Shown piece after piece: positions 7,856 through 15,547 of a DNA stretch of 30,712 bases (the first letter of the stretch is position 1; every line of letters starts with the position of its first letter). The notes under the pieces are model-generated. The model made no database searches, had not been told where the DNA came from, and was given only the letters and a program-made list of their open reading frames with translations. A program made the position numbers and the translations under genes. Source of the stretch: a virus; the IMG/VR virus record IMGVR_UViG_3300029448_006738, positions 1-30,712 of that record, one strand, 5' to 3'.

Positions 7856-8990
7856 CTGCGTAATATTCCTCTAACTTCTTTTTATAATCTTCTTCTGATA
7901 AGTTATGCCAACCGCAACATCTACCTGTAGGAGATCGTCCACATGGGCATTCTTTCTTTTTAGGTATTTTGCTGTCTGCACTGCTAACACAACTAGGCGT
8001 TATACAAGGCATGGCAGTTTTAAATAAATTAAATCCTTCGTCTATAGACCCTAGAGGTTGATCGTGACAACTATAACTTCTTTTTACTTCGCCACCTGGT
8101 TCCCTCACAATACAACTTTGAAATCCTGCATTGCAAGTCCAATTTTGAAATTTATTAAAACCAAAAGCATTTAATCTTTCTGCTTGATCTAGGTAATATT
8201 CTTTCTTTTTATTATCTATAAGTTTCAATTGATATATTTTATTATCTACTCTATCGGACCAGTTGGATTCAAAACTGTCGAAATTGTTATAATATTTTTG
8301 TGGAAACTGTTGCGGGAAACCTTGTTGTAAAAGTTCTTTTTGTTCGTCAGTGTATCCATCAACAATAAAACTTGCTGTTGGATCGCTTTGAGGTTTAAGT
8401 GTAACGTTGATTCCTCTCTCATGAAATCTTTTGCATCGTTGATAAAGTTCATCAAATAGTTCTGGAACCATAACTTGATTTATTGTTACAAATACATCAC
8501 GATTAGTAAGCATTAAGATTTTATCTCCGAACTCTTGTTCGTTTGCAAATTCATGATGAAAACTTGCAGTGATTGATCTTCGTGATAATTGTTTTGTAGC
8601 ATCTAACCAACGCTCCCACCATTTCATACCAGGACTTAAATTTGTTGTCATGTGAATACTTTGATATGTTGTGTCTGGGTCCTGATTGTAGTATTCAATC
8701 AGTTCTAAAAATTTTTTATACGCAGTAGGTTCACCACCACTAAAACTAAAATGAAAATCTGTAAAGCCATTGTCTCTTGCTTGTCTTTTTATTTCATCTA
8801 TAGTTTGTTTGTATTGTTCTAAAGGTCTATGGTCCGCTTTGTTGCTATGAGCATAGGGCCAACAATACGAGCAGTTGTAATTACAAAACCTACTTAATAT
8901 CCAACTTACAGAAAAAAGTTTTTGATCCAACATAGTTTGTTGTCCAACTTCTATTATATTTTTAAATGGTATGTCAAAATTAGTTTGCAT
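7848..8990 (-). CDS. Radical SAM enzyme, paralogue of the plus-strand pair
   Basis: 380 residues. C36-X3-C40-X2-C43 (CNYNCSYC) and GGEP at 85-88 define the radical SAM core. SFHHEF at 143-148 aligns with SIHPEF in the gene at 550-1560. The C-terminal Cys set 286, 293, 308, 329 and 334 repeats the CNAG/C/C-x4-C pattern of the plus-strand paralogues. A further Cys-rich tail (348, 350, 358, 359; PCGRSPTGRCCGW) is unique to this copy and may bind another cluster or a metal ion. The overlap with the upstream glycosyltransferase-like gene is 11 bp; the ribosome site is weak (AGAAGAAA). The substrate is unknown. Confidence 0.87.
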   Translation of the reverse strand: MQTNFDIPFKNIIEVGQQTMLDQKLFSVSWILSRFCNYNCSYCWPYAHSNKADHRPLEQYKQTIDEIKRQARDNGFTDFHFSFSGGEPTAYKKFLELIEYYNQDPDTTYQSIHMTTNLSPGMKWWERWLDATKQLSRRSITASFHHEFANEQEFGDKILMLTNRDVFVTINQVMVPELFDELYQRCKRFHERGINVTLKPQSDPTASFIVDGYTDEQKELLQQGFPQQFPQKYYNNFDSFESNWSDRVDNKIYQLKLIDNKKKEYYLDQAERLNAFGFNKFQNWTCNAGFQSCIVREPGGEVKRSYSCHDQPLGSIDEGFNLFKTAMPCITPSCVSSADSKIPKKKECPCGRSPTGRCCGWHNLSEEDYKKKLEEYYADV

Positions 8991-9645
8991 TTTTGTAAGT
9001 TTCTTCTAGCCAAGCAAAGTCATTTATTTTTGAAATTGCTTCTTTGTTTCCTTTATTTTCTGTTCCATACTTTCTGCCTGCTACTGCTCCGTCAACAGCA
9101 ATTAAATCTTTTGACTTGCACCAAGCATCTAGTCTTGCATCTGTTTCACTGTCCTCTTGTCTGTCAATAACTTTGCTAGACAATTTTACACACTCTCTAA
9201 AAGCACTTTTCCAAGTGTTAAACGGTGTTGTATCGAAAGCGGAAACATTTGATATTTGCTCCATTGGTCTAAATCTATCACTTATACTTGTAGTCATATC
9301 AGTAGTTTCTGTATTCATATTTAATGTCAAATTGGTAGGCAATAGTTTTACACCGCCATATCCATACACTAATTCATTTACTGGATTTTTGCTACGCCAT
9401 ACGTGAACAGCATTCATATCCTTTTCCGGCACTTTGTAATCAAAGTTGAAGTCTTCTTCTATTAATGCATCTCCATCCACCACATAAAACATTTTTGTAC
9501 AGGCTTTTTTAGCGGCTTCGATGTGTGCTTGATGTATTCCTTTTACTCCATGTACTCTTTGTGCAATAGGAAACCTATTTTGCAACTGTTTAAAATTTTC
9601 TTCTGCGTTAGGTTCTTGATAAGAAATAAAAATTATATCAAACAT
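8980..9645 (-). CDS. Putative DxD glycosyltransferase, short tandem copy
   Basis: 221 residues. FYVVDGDALIEEDF carries a DGD triad at 57-59 after a hydrophobic strand, the usual sign of a metal-binding GT-A glycosyltransferase. It is a paralogue of the next gene upstream: both contain EPNAExNF near residue 11-24, RVHGVxG near 30-42, VDGD, and a PFxxWxxxFRExVK block. This copy is 86 residues shorter, missing much of the C-terminal region. A strong AAAGGAGAGG site precedes the ATG at 9645, and the two copies overlap by 8 bp. Donor and acceptor are unknown. The assignment rests on the DxD context and the neighbourhood. Confidence 0.62.
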   Translation of the reverse strand: MFDIIFISYQEPNAEENFKQLQNRFPIAQRVHGVKGIHQAHIEAAKKACTKMFYVVDGDALIEEDFNFDYKVPEKDMNAVHVWRSKNPVNELVYGYGGVKLLPTNLTLNMNTETTDMTTSISDRFRPMEQISNVSAFDTTPFNTWKSAFRECVKLSSKVIDRQEDSETDARLDAWCKSKDLIAVDGAVAGRKYGTENKGNKEAISKINDFAWLEETYKNAN

Positions 9646-10561
9646 TGCCTCTCCTTTTCCATATCCTTGGAGTATTAAGATATACTTCTTTAAAAAATTT
9701 ACTTTGTTCTGGACTTAACGGTTCTGTCCCGAATTCCATATCATGTTTTTCTTTAATTTTATTACCTAGATCTATTATTTGTTTTTTGCAACGTTCTTCT
9801 GTAAATGGATTATCGTTGTCATTTGGATTAAGTTCTAATCTCCAATATTTTTCATAGAAGTCAAACTCTCTTGTTTGAACAATATCCCAATCTGTACAAT
9901 TAGTAAGATAACAACCTAGCCTTGCACCATGTATAGCAAAATATCCATTATCAACATCTGCACCAACATTTAACCATACAAGTAATCTTTGATAATTTTG
10001 CCACCATAAATCTTTTACATTGTTTACACGTGCATTTCTATCAAGACTCATCTTCACTCCTTCTCTAAAACCTGCTCTCCAGGCTTGGAAAGGACTTGCA
10101 TTAATATAACTTGTTGAAAAGTTTTCGTTGAATTGGTAATAGTTGTCAAAATGACAAAACTCTATAACATTTTTATCTTTGCCATCATGATTTTCATGTG
10201 TCTTCATTTGACGCACAAAGTCTTTTGTCCAACATTTTAAACTTCCGTTGCCATATTGTAATCCATTAAGGTCTATTCGCCCACACCAACTAAATTGATA
10301 TGTGTTATCTACTCCAAGACTGGGTAAGTCAACTATAACTTTTGTAAAATCAGGTTCAATTATGGTGTCACCATCTACTGTGATAAACCTATCTGTATCT
10401 GAAGCGTCAGCACAGGCTTTGTGTGCGGCATCAAACCCGTACACACCATGAACTCTTTTCGCCCATGGTACTTTCTTTTTCAAATCGGCAAAATTTTTTT
10501 CAGCATTTGGCTCGTCGAAACTTAAAAATATAAAATCTGTGTCAGTAATTTTAAAACTCAT
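9638..10561 (-). CDS. Putative DxD glycosyltransferase, longer tandem copy
   Basis: 307 residues. FITVDGDTIIEPDF has the DGD triad at 63-65. The shared blocks with the gene at 8980-9645 (EPNAEKNF, RVHGVYGFDAAH, PFQAWRAGFREGVKMS) show a tandem duplication. Residues 150-307 hold additional aromatic-rich sequence (DLWWQNYQRL, EFDFYEKYWRLEL) not kept in the short copy. The likely role is transfer of a sugar from a nucleotide donor; the acceptor could be a virion protein or an envelope glycan. No membrane segment or signal peptide is seen. The ATG at 10561 has GAGGT upstream and overlaps the unknown gene before it by 11 bp. Confidence 0.65.
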   Translation of the reverse strand: MSFKITDTDFIFLSFDEPNAEKNFADLKKKVPWAKRVHGVYGFDAAHKACADASDTDRFITVDGDTIIEPDFTKVIVDLPSLGVDNTYQFSWCGRIDLNGLQYGNGSLKCWTKDFVRQMKTHENHDGKDKNVIEFCHFDNYYQFNENFSTSYINASPFQAWRAGFREGVKMSLDRNARVNNVKDLWWQNYQRLLVWLNVGADVDNGYFAIHGARLGCYLTNCTDWDIVQTREFDFYEKYWRLELNPNDNDNPFTEERCKKQIIDLGNKIKEKHDMEFGTEPLSPEQSKFFKEVYLNTPRIWKRRGNV

Positions 10562-11162
10562 CTAATACCTCATAAGAATAATTGTATAATTTCCTGCAAA
10601 ATAGTCTTGGAACAAAATTAGGCGTATAATTAATTTCTACCTGTCTGTTCTTTATCAAATCATTTAGATTTACTTCTAAAATACTATCCACTATCATGGT
10701 ATTGTCTTGGTCCGTAGTAAAAAAGTTGTACACGTTAGTTTTTTTCATATCAATTGTTTCTGACAGATTATCTGCTAGTGTATCATCTATTGTGACAATA
10801 AATTTTTTATTATTTTTGCTTAAAGTAAATCTTATACAAGAGTCTGTGTCGTTATATTTTATTTCATACAAAAATTTGTTCTCAACAACAGCCATTGCAT
10901 CAACATTGTTGTCTTTTACCTGAACTGCATCTTTCTGAACAAGAACATACTGGTTGTTTTGTAGTTCTACTTTGAAATCAAAAAATGTTTTAACACCTTT
11001 TTGTATTTGATTTGCTAGATACTCATCAATTGCTACGCAGTTGCCTTGTTTTTGTGGAGTCATTCCTGTAACTTTGCCTGTGTCTGGATTAAATGTCACA
11101 TAAAAATTGTGTTTAGTTGGTTCTGTCGTGATTACTAACGGCGGTCTTACAAATGGTTTCAT
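10551..11162 (-). CDS. Unknown protein, beta-rich, possibly virion-associated
   Basis: 203 residues, not recognised. The sequence alternates short hydrophobic and polar stretches typical of beta structure (HNFYVTFNPDTGKVTG, NQYVLVQKDAVQVKD), with no Cys-rich or catalytic motif, no signal peptide and no membrane segment. It could be a small structural or chaperone-like protein of the tail region. It is set between two glycosyltransferase-like pairs and overlaps both neighbours (4 bp and 11 bp), so it may also be their acceptor or partner. The ATG at 11162 is preceded by GGAG. Confidence 0.6.
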   Translation of the reverse strand: MKPFVRPPLVITTEPTKHNFYVTFNPDTGKVTGMTPQKQGNCVAIDEYLANQIQKGVKTFFDFKVELQNNQYVLVQKDAVQVKDNNVDAMAVVENKFLYEIKYNDTDSCIRFTLSKNNKKFIVTIDDTLADNLSETIDMKKTNVYNFFTTDQDNTMIVDSILEVNLNDLIKNRQVEINYTPNFVPRLFCRKLYNYSYEVLDEF

Positions 11163-11980
11163 TTTAAATTCTCCATTAGTTGTTCGTTAACAAAATTATC
11201 CTCCACATAATGGAAAATTCCTGTTTGAATGATATTGCCCACAGCGAGTTCTTTGTGTTTATTGAAGTTATAATCAATATATGCTGTCCAATTTTTAACA
11301 TCGGCTTTCCAATTTTGTATTTTAGGCTTCATGTGTGTAAATGTTAACACATTGCTCTTACTAAACACCTGATGTTCTTTGTTTAGTAGTTTTATTGCTA
11401 TTGCTGTCGCAACATCCATACTACACCATGTCTGTTTAAAATTATTTGCAAACCGTTCACTGTATTCTTTATAATTTGTTACTACGTCTGACACCAGTGC
11501 GTAAAATTTTTCGTTACTTGCGGATTTCTTAAAATAGTGTAATCCACAGTACACATTGGGTAGTTGGTTATGCACAAAGACTTTCCTGTAAAAATCGTCA
11601 TTTGCGATCTCATTCCTATAAGTTTTAACTTTGTTTGTGTAAAATAGTTCGTATGGTTCCAATAAAGTCCAGAAATTTTGTAAATTTTCTAGCACTAGCA
11701 TATCAACGTCTAAAACTATTGTTCTTTCGAACGGTGATGTGTTATAAATTTTACTTCTATTTTCTATTTTCCAAGTTGAATTTGTGCTTAGGTCTTTACC
11801 AGGTATATCTTTTACAACATCAAAATACTTTTCATCTGCTTTTGCTACTTTCATATCTGTAATAAGACATATCTTTTCATCTGGATTGAAAGACTTTATA
11901 CTCATAGCACAGGCAACTGCCTGTTTGTAATAATCAGACCTTTCGTTCTTTTGTGCAAATAAACAGATACCCTTATTCAT
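11159..11980 (-). CDS. Putative glycosyltransferase, GT8-like
   Basis: 273 residues. TIVLDVDML has a DVD triad at 91-93 following an N-terminal alpha/beta segment (CLFAQKN, KICLITD). The order AxSIKxFNP, KICLITD, PFERTIVLDVDM, YCGLHYFKKS resembles GT8-type nucleotide-sugar transferases. The next gene upstream is a diverged paralogue with the same overall order. An upstream GAAAG is a modest ribosome site, and the start overlaps that gene by 8 bp. Substrates are unknown. Confidence 0.68.
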   Translation of the reverse strand: MNKGICLFAQKNERSDYYKQAVACAMSIKSFNPDEKICLITDMKVAKADEKYFDVVKDIPGKDLSTNSTWKIENRSKIYNTSPFERTIVLDVDMLVLENLQNFWTLLEPYELFYTNKVKTYRNEIANDDFYRKVFVHNQLPNVYCGLHYFKKSASNEKFYALVSDVVTNYKEYSERFANNFKQTWCSMDVATAIAIKLLNKEHQVFSKSNVLTFTHMKPKIQNWKADVKNWTAYIDYNFNKHKELAVGNIIQTGIFHYVEDNFVNEQLMENLK

Positions 11981-12776
11981 CTTTTATTACTTTCATTAAA
12001 CCTATTTTATTCATTACATGAATGTTCATATCTTCGATTTTGCAATCCAACTCACCCTGCAATTTAAACTTCCATGTGTTGTCTTTGTATGAAACAATTT
12101 TATCTCTATCGGTGATGTAAAATAATTTTATAGGCAATTGGATAGGCCAATCGCTTTTCATATGACCATTTATGATGTGTAGTGCTATCGCAAAAGCAAA
12201 ATCATTCCTGTAAGTATTTTGTAATAGTTGATATCTGAATCTGTAAAAACTCCAGTGATCTTTTATATGATTTATTAAAGTGAATAAACGTCTTACTCTA
12301 TCACATTTCTGAAAATAGAATACAGTTGCCCAACACATCTTTATACCACTGTCGCTAATGTATTTCATTTCATCTGTCATATTGCTTTCAAAGTCTAAAT
12401 GTTGTGCCTCCTGATTGATCAAGAAGTCATGTCCTTTGCCAAACACTTTTAGCAGTAAATCGTTTTGCACAATAAAGTCTGTATCCATCACTATTGTTTC
12501 ATCGTAAGGAGATAAGTCATATGCAGATGTTCTTGATTTGTTATTCCAGAAAGCCTTTTGTTTTGTGTCGCCATCATAAAAGTTCCTTGTCTGATTCTCT
12601 TCTTTTGGAATAACAATTATTTTGTCAAACAAATCTTTGTTAGGCACCTTATCTGCCGTAACTATTGTGACTGGCAACTGTAAATGTTTCTGTATTTTCT
12701 TGCAACAGAATTCAGCCTGTTCTACGTAATTGATTGCTTTATTGTTAAAAGCGAATAATACAACACCTCTGCTCAT
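11973..12776 (-). CDS. Putative glycosyltransferase, GT8-like paralogue
   Basis: 267 residues. TIVMDTDFIV carries a DTD triad at 98-100. The N-terminal GVVLFAFNNKAINYVEQAEFC and LPVTIVTADK correspond to the start and second strand of the following gene, and SPYDETIVMDTD to SPFERTIVLDVD, showing common descent. Sequence similarity beyond these blocks is low, so the duplication is probably old. The ATG at 12776 shares one base with the stop of the small upstream gene (TAATG). It is likely a metal-dependent GT-A transferase in the cytoplasm; acceptor unknown. Confidence 0.66.
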   Translation of the reverse strand: MSRGVVLFAFNNKAINYVEQAEFCCKKIQKHLQLPVTIVTADKVPNKDLFDKIIVIPKEENQTRNFYDGDTKQKAFWNNKSRTSAYDLSPYDETIVMDTDFIVQNDLLLKVFGKGHDFLINQEAQHLDFESNMTDEMKYISDSGIKMCWATVFYFQKCDRVRRLFTLINHIKDHWSFYRFRYQLLQNTYRNDFAFAIALHIINGHMKSDWPIQLPIKLFYITDRDKIVSYKDNTWKFKLQGELDCKIEDMNIHVMNKIGLMKVIKDE

Positions 12777-13111
12777 TAAATTCTGCCTTTGTCTTGTACA
12801 AGTTTGTTGTACTCAACAATATAAGCATTAAGATTCTGTTGGTACAAGTCCAATATGTCAGTGTAAAAGGATTCTAAGTCTGCTATCCTTACAGGAAGGT
12901 CATAATCATCTAGCATGATTACGTCTTTTGTTTTGTCTTGGTTTTTAAGTGTGATGCAATAGTTTATTAGTTTTAAATCTATTGTAAATTGATGACCAAT
13001 TGTGAAATGAATGTTGCGTTCAAGATATTTTTCTTTCAACAATCGCAATTGATTATTGTAGACTTTCATCTTGGTTGCGTGATCCAAAGATTCTTTAAGT
13101 GATTTATCCAT
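12776..13111 (-). CDS. Small unknown protein, first gene of the accessory operon
   Basis: 111 residues, not recognised. Residues 1-35 and 75-105 are charged and probably helical (SLKESLDHATKMKVYNNQLRLLKEKYLE; ADLESFYTDILDLYQQNLNAYIVEYNKLV), with a short beta-like centre, which suggests a small dimer or coiled-coil-like protein. No Shine-Dalgarno sequence precedes the ATG at 13111, and the predicted promoter would give a leader of only about 7 bases, so translation may be nearly leaderless. An internal ATG at 13069 has no better site. A structural, chaperone or regulatory role is all possible. Confidence 0.6.
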   Translation of the reverse strand: MDKSLKESLDHATKMKVYNNQLRLLKEKYLERNIHFTIGHQFTIDLKLINYCITLKNQDKTKDVIMLDDYDLPVRIADLESFYTDILDLYQQNLNAYIVEYNKLVQDKGRI

Positions 13112-13164
13112 GATATTACAAGATATTATACTTTATTTTTGGATTTTAGTCAAATAAGATATTA
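13112..13164 (-). repeat. Three copies of a 7-base AT repeat around the operon promoter
   Basis: TAATATC (minus strand) occurs at 13118-13112, 13128-13122 and 13164-13158, the first two separated by 3 bases. One copy overlaps the -10 box, one abuts the start codon and one lies upstream of the -35 box. This could be an operator, but AT-rich chance repeats are possible. Confidence 0.3.
13125..13153 (-). promoter_or_regulatory. Sigma70-type promoter of the accessory operon
   Basis: On the minus strand TTGACT (13153-13148) and TATAAT (13130-13125) are separated by exactly 17 bases, one mismatch from full consensus. Transcription would begin near 13118 and read into the thirteen-gene overlapping operon. 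It lies in one of the longest gaps of the window (50 bp). This contrasts with the late-type octamers before the virion genes and suggests expression by host RNA polymerase early in infection. Confidence 0.65.
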
Positions 13165-14037
13165 GAAATTAGTGCCGGAACCTTCTGCTATACCCGGTGC
13201 TGTACCAATTATGTCCGTAGTTGCTGTTCCTGTAATGGCATCATAACTTAAATTGGATACTGATTCGTCAATATTACCACCTGCTTGATCACGCCATACC
13301 AATCTAAATTGGATTTGTGTTGCATTTGGTGACTGTGCTTCGATGTAATAATCATTGGCACTGTAGGCTCCACCACCGCCATCAAATCTTTGGTAGATGT
13401 ATTGATATGATGAAGTTAATTCGTAATTGCCTAGCGAACCTGATGCACTACCGCTTCCGCCTGATGCTGTTGTGCCGTGTGCTTTGAAGTCAACATTACC
13501 AGCGCCTGATAACATAGTGTTCCAACTGCTGTCTTTTGCACCACCACCTGACACTGAACTCGTCAATCTTATAAATCCTCCTTGATTAAAGAAATATCTT
13601 CTTGCGTCAGCACTGCCAAATGTTACATCTAATACTAAAGTGATGTCTCCGTTCCAACTGCCTCTTGTTCTTGATGAAGCACTTGTAATCACTTGCTGTC
13701 CACCAGCAACTGTTAATCTGTTTGTGCTTATGTTAAGTGCTAATGCTTCGTATTGATCCCAACCAGAATAGTTAACGCCGTCAGTGTCTTTGACAAGATC
13801 ACCTGCACTAACCTGTTGTAATTGGTTACTTGCTGGATTGCCACCATTTTGGTGTTTGTAACATTTTCTTATGTCTTCGTAGATGGAATTAATTTGCGTT
13901 GCTTGAATTATGTCACCTGTTGAAATACTTGAACTGGTTGCAGTTTGACCATAGCCACTATCACCAGATCCTGTTTCTAAAACATTTGTAATTGATTGTC
14001 TTAATGTGTTGTATCTTGTTGCTGTAACTAAAGCCAT
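13162..14037 (-). CDS. Probable virion (tail) structural protein
   Basis: 291 residues, rich in Ser, Thr, Gly and Asn with few charged residues and no catalytic motif, as in phage fibre and capsid-decorating proteins. The N-terminal part (MALVTATRYNTLRQSITNVL) is helical, and residues 40-70 (QATQINSIYEDIRKCYKHQNG) also look helical. The remainder is beta-rich with Gly clusters (SGGGAK, SGGSGSASGS, DGGGGAYS). It lies at the end of the late structural operon, 11 bases after the preceding stop, with AGGAG upstream. Related proteins occur in marine T4-like phages as unnamed structural proteins, as far as recalled. Confidence 0.6.
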   Translation of the reverse strand: MALVTATRYNTLRQSITNVLETGSGDSGYGQTATSSSISTGDIIQATQINSIYEDIRKCYKHQNGGNPASNQLQQVSAGDLVKDTDGVNYSGWDQYEALALNISTNRLTVAGGQQVITSASSRTRGSWNGDITLVLDVTFGSADARRYFFNQGGFIRLTSSVSGGGAKDSSWNTMLSGAGNVDFKAHGTTASGGSGSASGSLGNYELTSSYQYIYQRFDGGGGAYSANDYYIEAQSPNATQIQFRLVWRDQAGGNIDESVSNLSYDAITGTATTDIIGTAPGIAEGSGTNF

Positions 14038-14048
14038 TATTGCTCCTT

Positions 14049-15515
14049 CTAGTTATTTACCAGGCGCAATACTACCTCAACAAGTTTCGTGGATTCTTCT
14101 GAATTCGATTCTAGGGCAAAACCAATTTGTTCGCCATTTGCGTCTGTTGTTCCAAAACCGCCACCGTTTGCATATACTCTTTCGCCTTTGGAAATAGCAC
14201 CTTTTACCAAAACTGGTACTCTACCAACAAAAGCAACTGCTTGACCTTCAGCGTCTTTGTTCATTAAAAATCCTGGATTTTCAGATATTACTCCAAGTAC
14301 TGGATCACCTGCTTCAACTGATCTTGCTTCTGCATCTCCGCCAATTGATACTATTGTTCCCACTGGGTATTCTTGATCTGTTTTGTAAATCTCTGCCAAG
14401 TCAGCATAATTTGCCTGCGTTGCTCTACCACTGAAAGTGGTTGCCGCTATTGTGTTTGTTGCGTCTCTTAATGCAACTGTGTTCACCTGTGCAGTTGTGC
14501 TACCTGGATATGATGTACCACCTTGCAATATTGCTGTGGCTGTGTCTGAATTTCCTTTTAAAGATGTTGCGTGTACCTCATACCATTTGTCGGTTGCCGT
14601 ACCTAATGTTCTGTTTCCGCTTCCTGGATTGATACCAGTTGTTACAACTTCTGCAATACTTGTTACAACGTTGTTAACATTTACTTTGAAATCTATTTTC
14701 GTTCCAACTTCATTTGCAAGTACACCTTCGTTACCATTTGCTATTGAAACTTTAAAATCATTTGAATCACCAACAGTAAAACCTGCATCTGCAAATCTTA
14801 CAATTGAACTAAAATTTGTGCTACCAGATCTCAAGTAATCACTTGCTACAAAACCACCTAATCTATCTGAGTTTGAAGCAGTTCCAAAAAATCTGTGATC
14901 AGTTGAAGTTACACCGTTAGTTGCCGCTTGAGTATTGACTAATGTAATACCTTTTTTAATTACGTCAAAGCCTGTAATTGTGTTTGACGATTGAGTTGAG
15001 TCTATTGTGAATTCTGTTGAACTGAATGCAACCACTGTCACATTGTTTACTTTACCTTCAATTATAAGTTGTTGTGCACCTAAAGTGTCTTGAATCTGTC
15101 TACTTGTAAATTGTGTTACTGTTGAACCTACACCTTGTGGACCTACTAAAATAAAACTAGATCCGTCCCATGCATACAACTGACTGTTAGCAGTGTCCCA
15201 CCAAAAGTCACCAGTTGTTAAACCTGTTGGAGCAGTTGAACTAATCTCAGCACCACCAGTTGTTCTAAATTTAGCACCATCATAAAACTTTAATTTTGAA
15301 AGAGAACTGTCAAACCATAACTGACCTGACACTGGTCTTGACGGTGCAGTTCCTCCAGCAAAGTTTTCCAACATATGCAAGAAGTTTTCGTTTTGAATTT
15401 CACCATAACCTGCATAGTTTTTACCTATAAATCTTAGGTTAGTAGTGTTATCAATAGTACCGTCTTCTACTGTTGCTATTAATGTTCCTGTAAAATTATT
15501 AACTGTATATGCCAT
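14049..15515 (-). CDS. Tail-fibre-like protein with shared N-terminal module
   Basis: 488 residues. Residues 1-130 carry the module shared with the next two genes: ENFLHMLENFAGG, APSRPVSGQLWFD, LKFYDG, GDFWWDT, QLYAWDG and LVGPQG. The middle is beta-rich repeat-like shaft sequence. The C-terminal 145 residues (NYADLAEIYKTDQEYPVGT, VLGVISENPGF, GRVPVLVKGAISKGERV) form a compact domain that recurs in marine phage fibre proteins and resembles the G2 or chaperone-type C-terminal domains; autocleavage is not shown here. The ATG at 15515 has AAAGGG upstream and its own late-type promoter octamer at 15541-15534. It probably forms part of the host-binding fibre. Confidence 0.72.
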   Translation of the reverse strand: MAYTVNNFTGTLIATVEDGTIDNTTNLRFIGKNYAGYGEIQNENFLHMLENFAGGTAPSRPVSGQLWFDSSLSKLKFYDGAKFRTTGGAEISSTAPTGLTTGDFWWDTANSQLYAWDGSSFILVGPQGVGSTVTQFTSRQIQDTLGAQQLIIEGKVNNVTVVAFSSTEFTIDSTQSSNTITGFDVIKKGITLVNTQAATNGVTSTDHRFFGTASNSDRLGGFVASDYLRSGSTNFSSIVRFADAGFTVGDSNDFKVSIANGNEGVLANEVGTKIDFKVNVNNVVTSIAEVVTTGINPGSGNRTLGTATDKWYEVHATSLKGNSDTATAILQGGTSYPGSTTAQVNTVALRDATNTIAATTFSGRATQANYADLAEIYKTDQEYPVGTIVSIGGDAEARSVEAGDPVLGVISENPGFLMNKDAEGQAVAFVGRVPVLVKGAISKGERVYANGGGFGTTDANGEQIGFALESNSEESTKLVEVVLRLVNN

Positions 15516-15533
15516 ATTGCCCTTTGTTTCTAA

Positions 15534-15541
15534 TATTTATC
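15534..15541 (-). promoter_or_regulatory. T4-type late promoter octamer
   Basis: GATAAATA on the minus strand, 7 of 8 bases matching the T4 late consensus TATAAATA. It sits in the 32 bp gap before the gene at 14049-15515, 18 bases ahead of its ATG. No -35 box is expected for this class. Confidence 0.55.
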
Positions 15542-15547
15542 GTTATC

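Noticed and set aside
14053-14060. Late-promoter-like octamer (GTAAATAA) before the gene at 13162-14037
   Set aside because: Poor match to TATAAATA, and in an AT-rich genome such matches are expected by chance.
14437-14838. 133-residue plus-strand open frame
   Set aside because: Antisense to the tail-fibre gene; hydrophobic, low-complexity product without a ribosome site, typical of a shadow of Thr/Ser/Gly/Asn-rich coding sequence.
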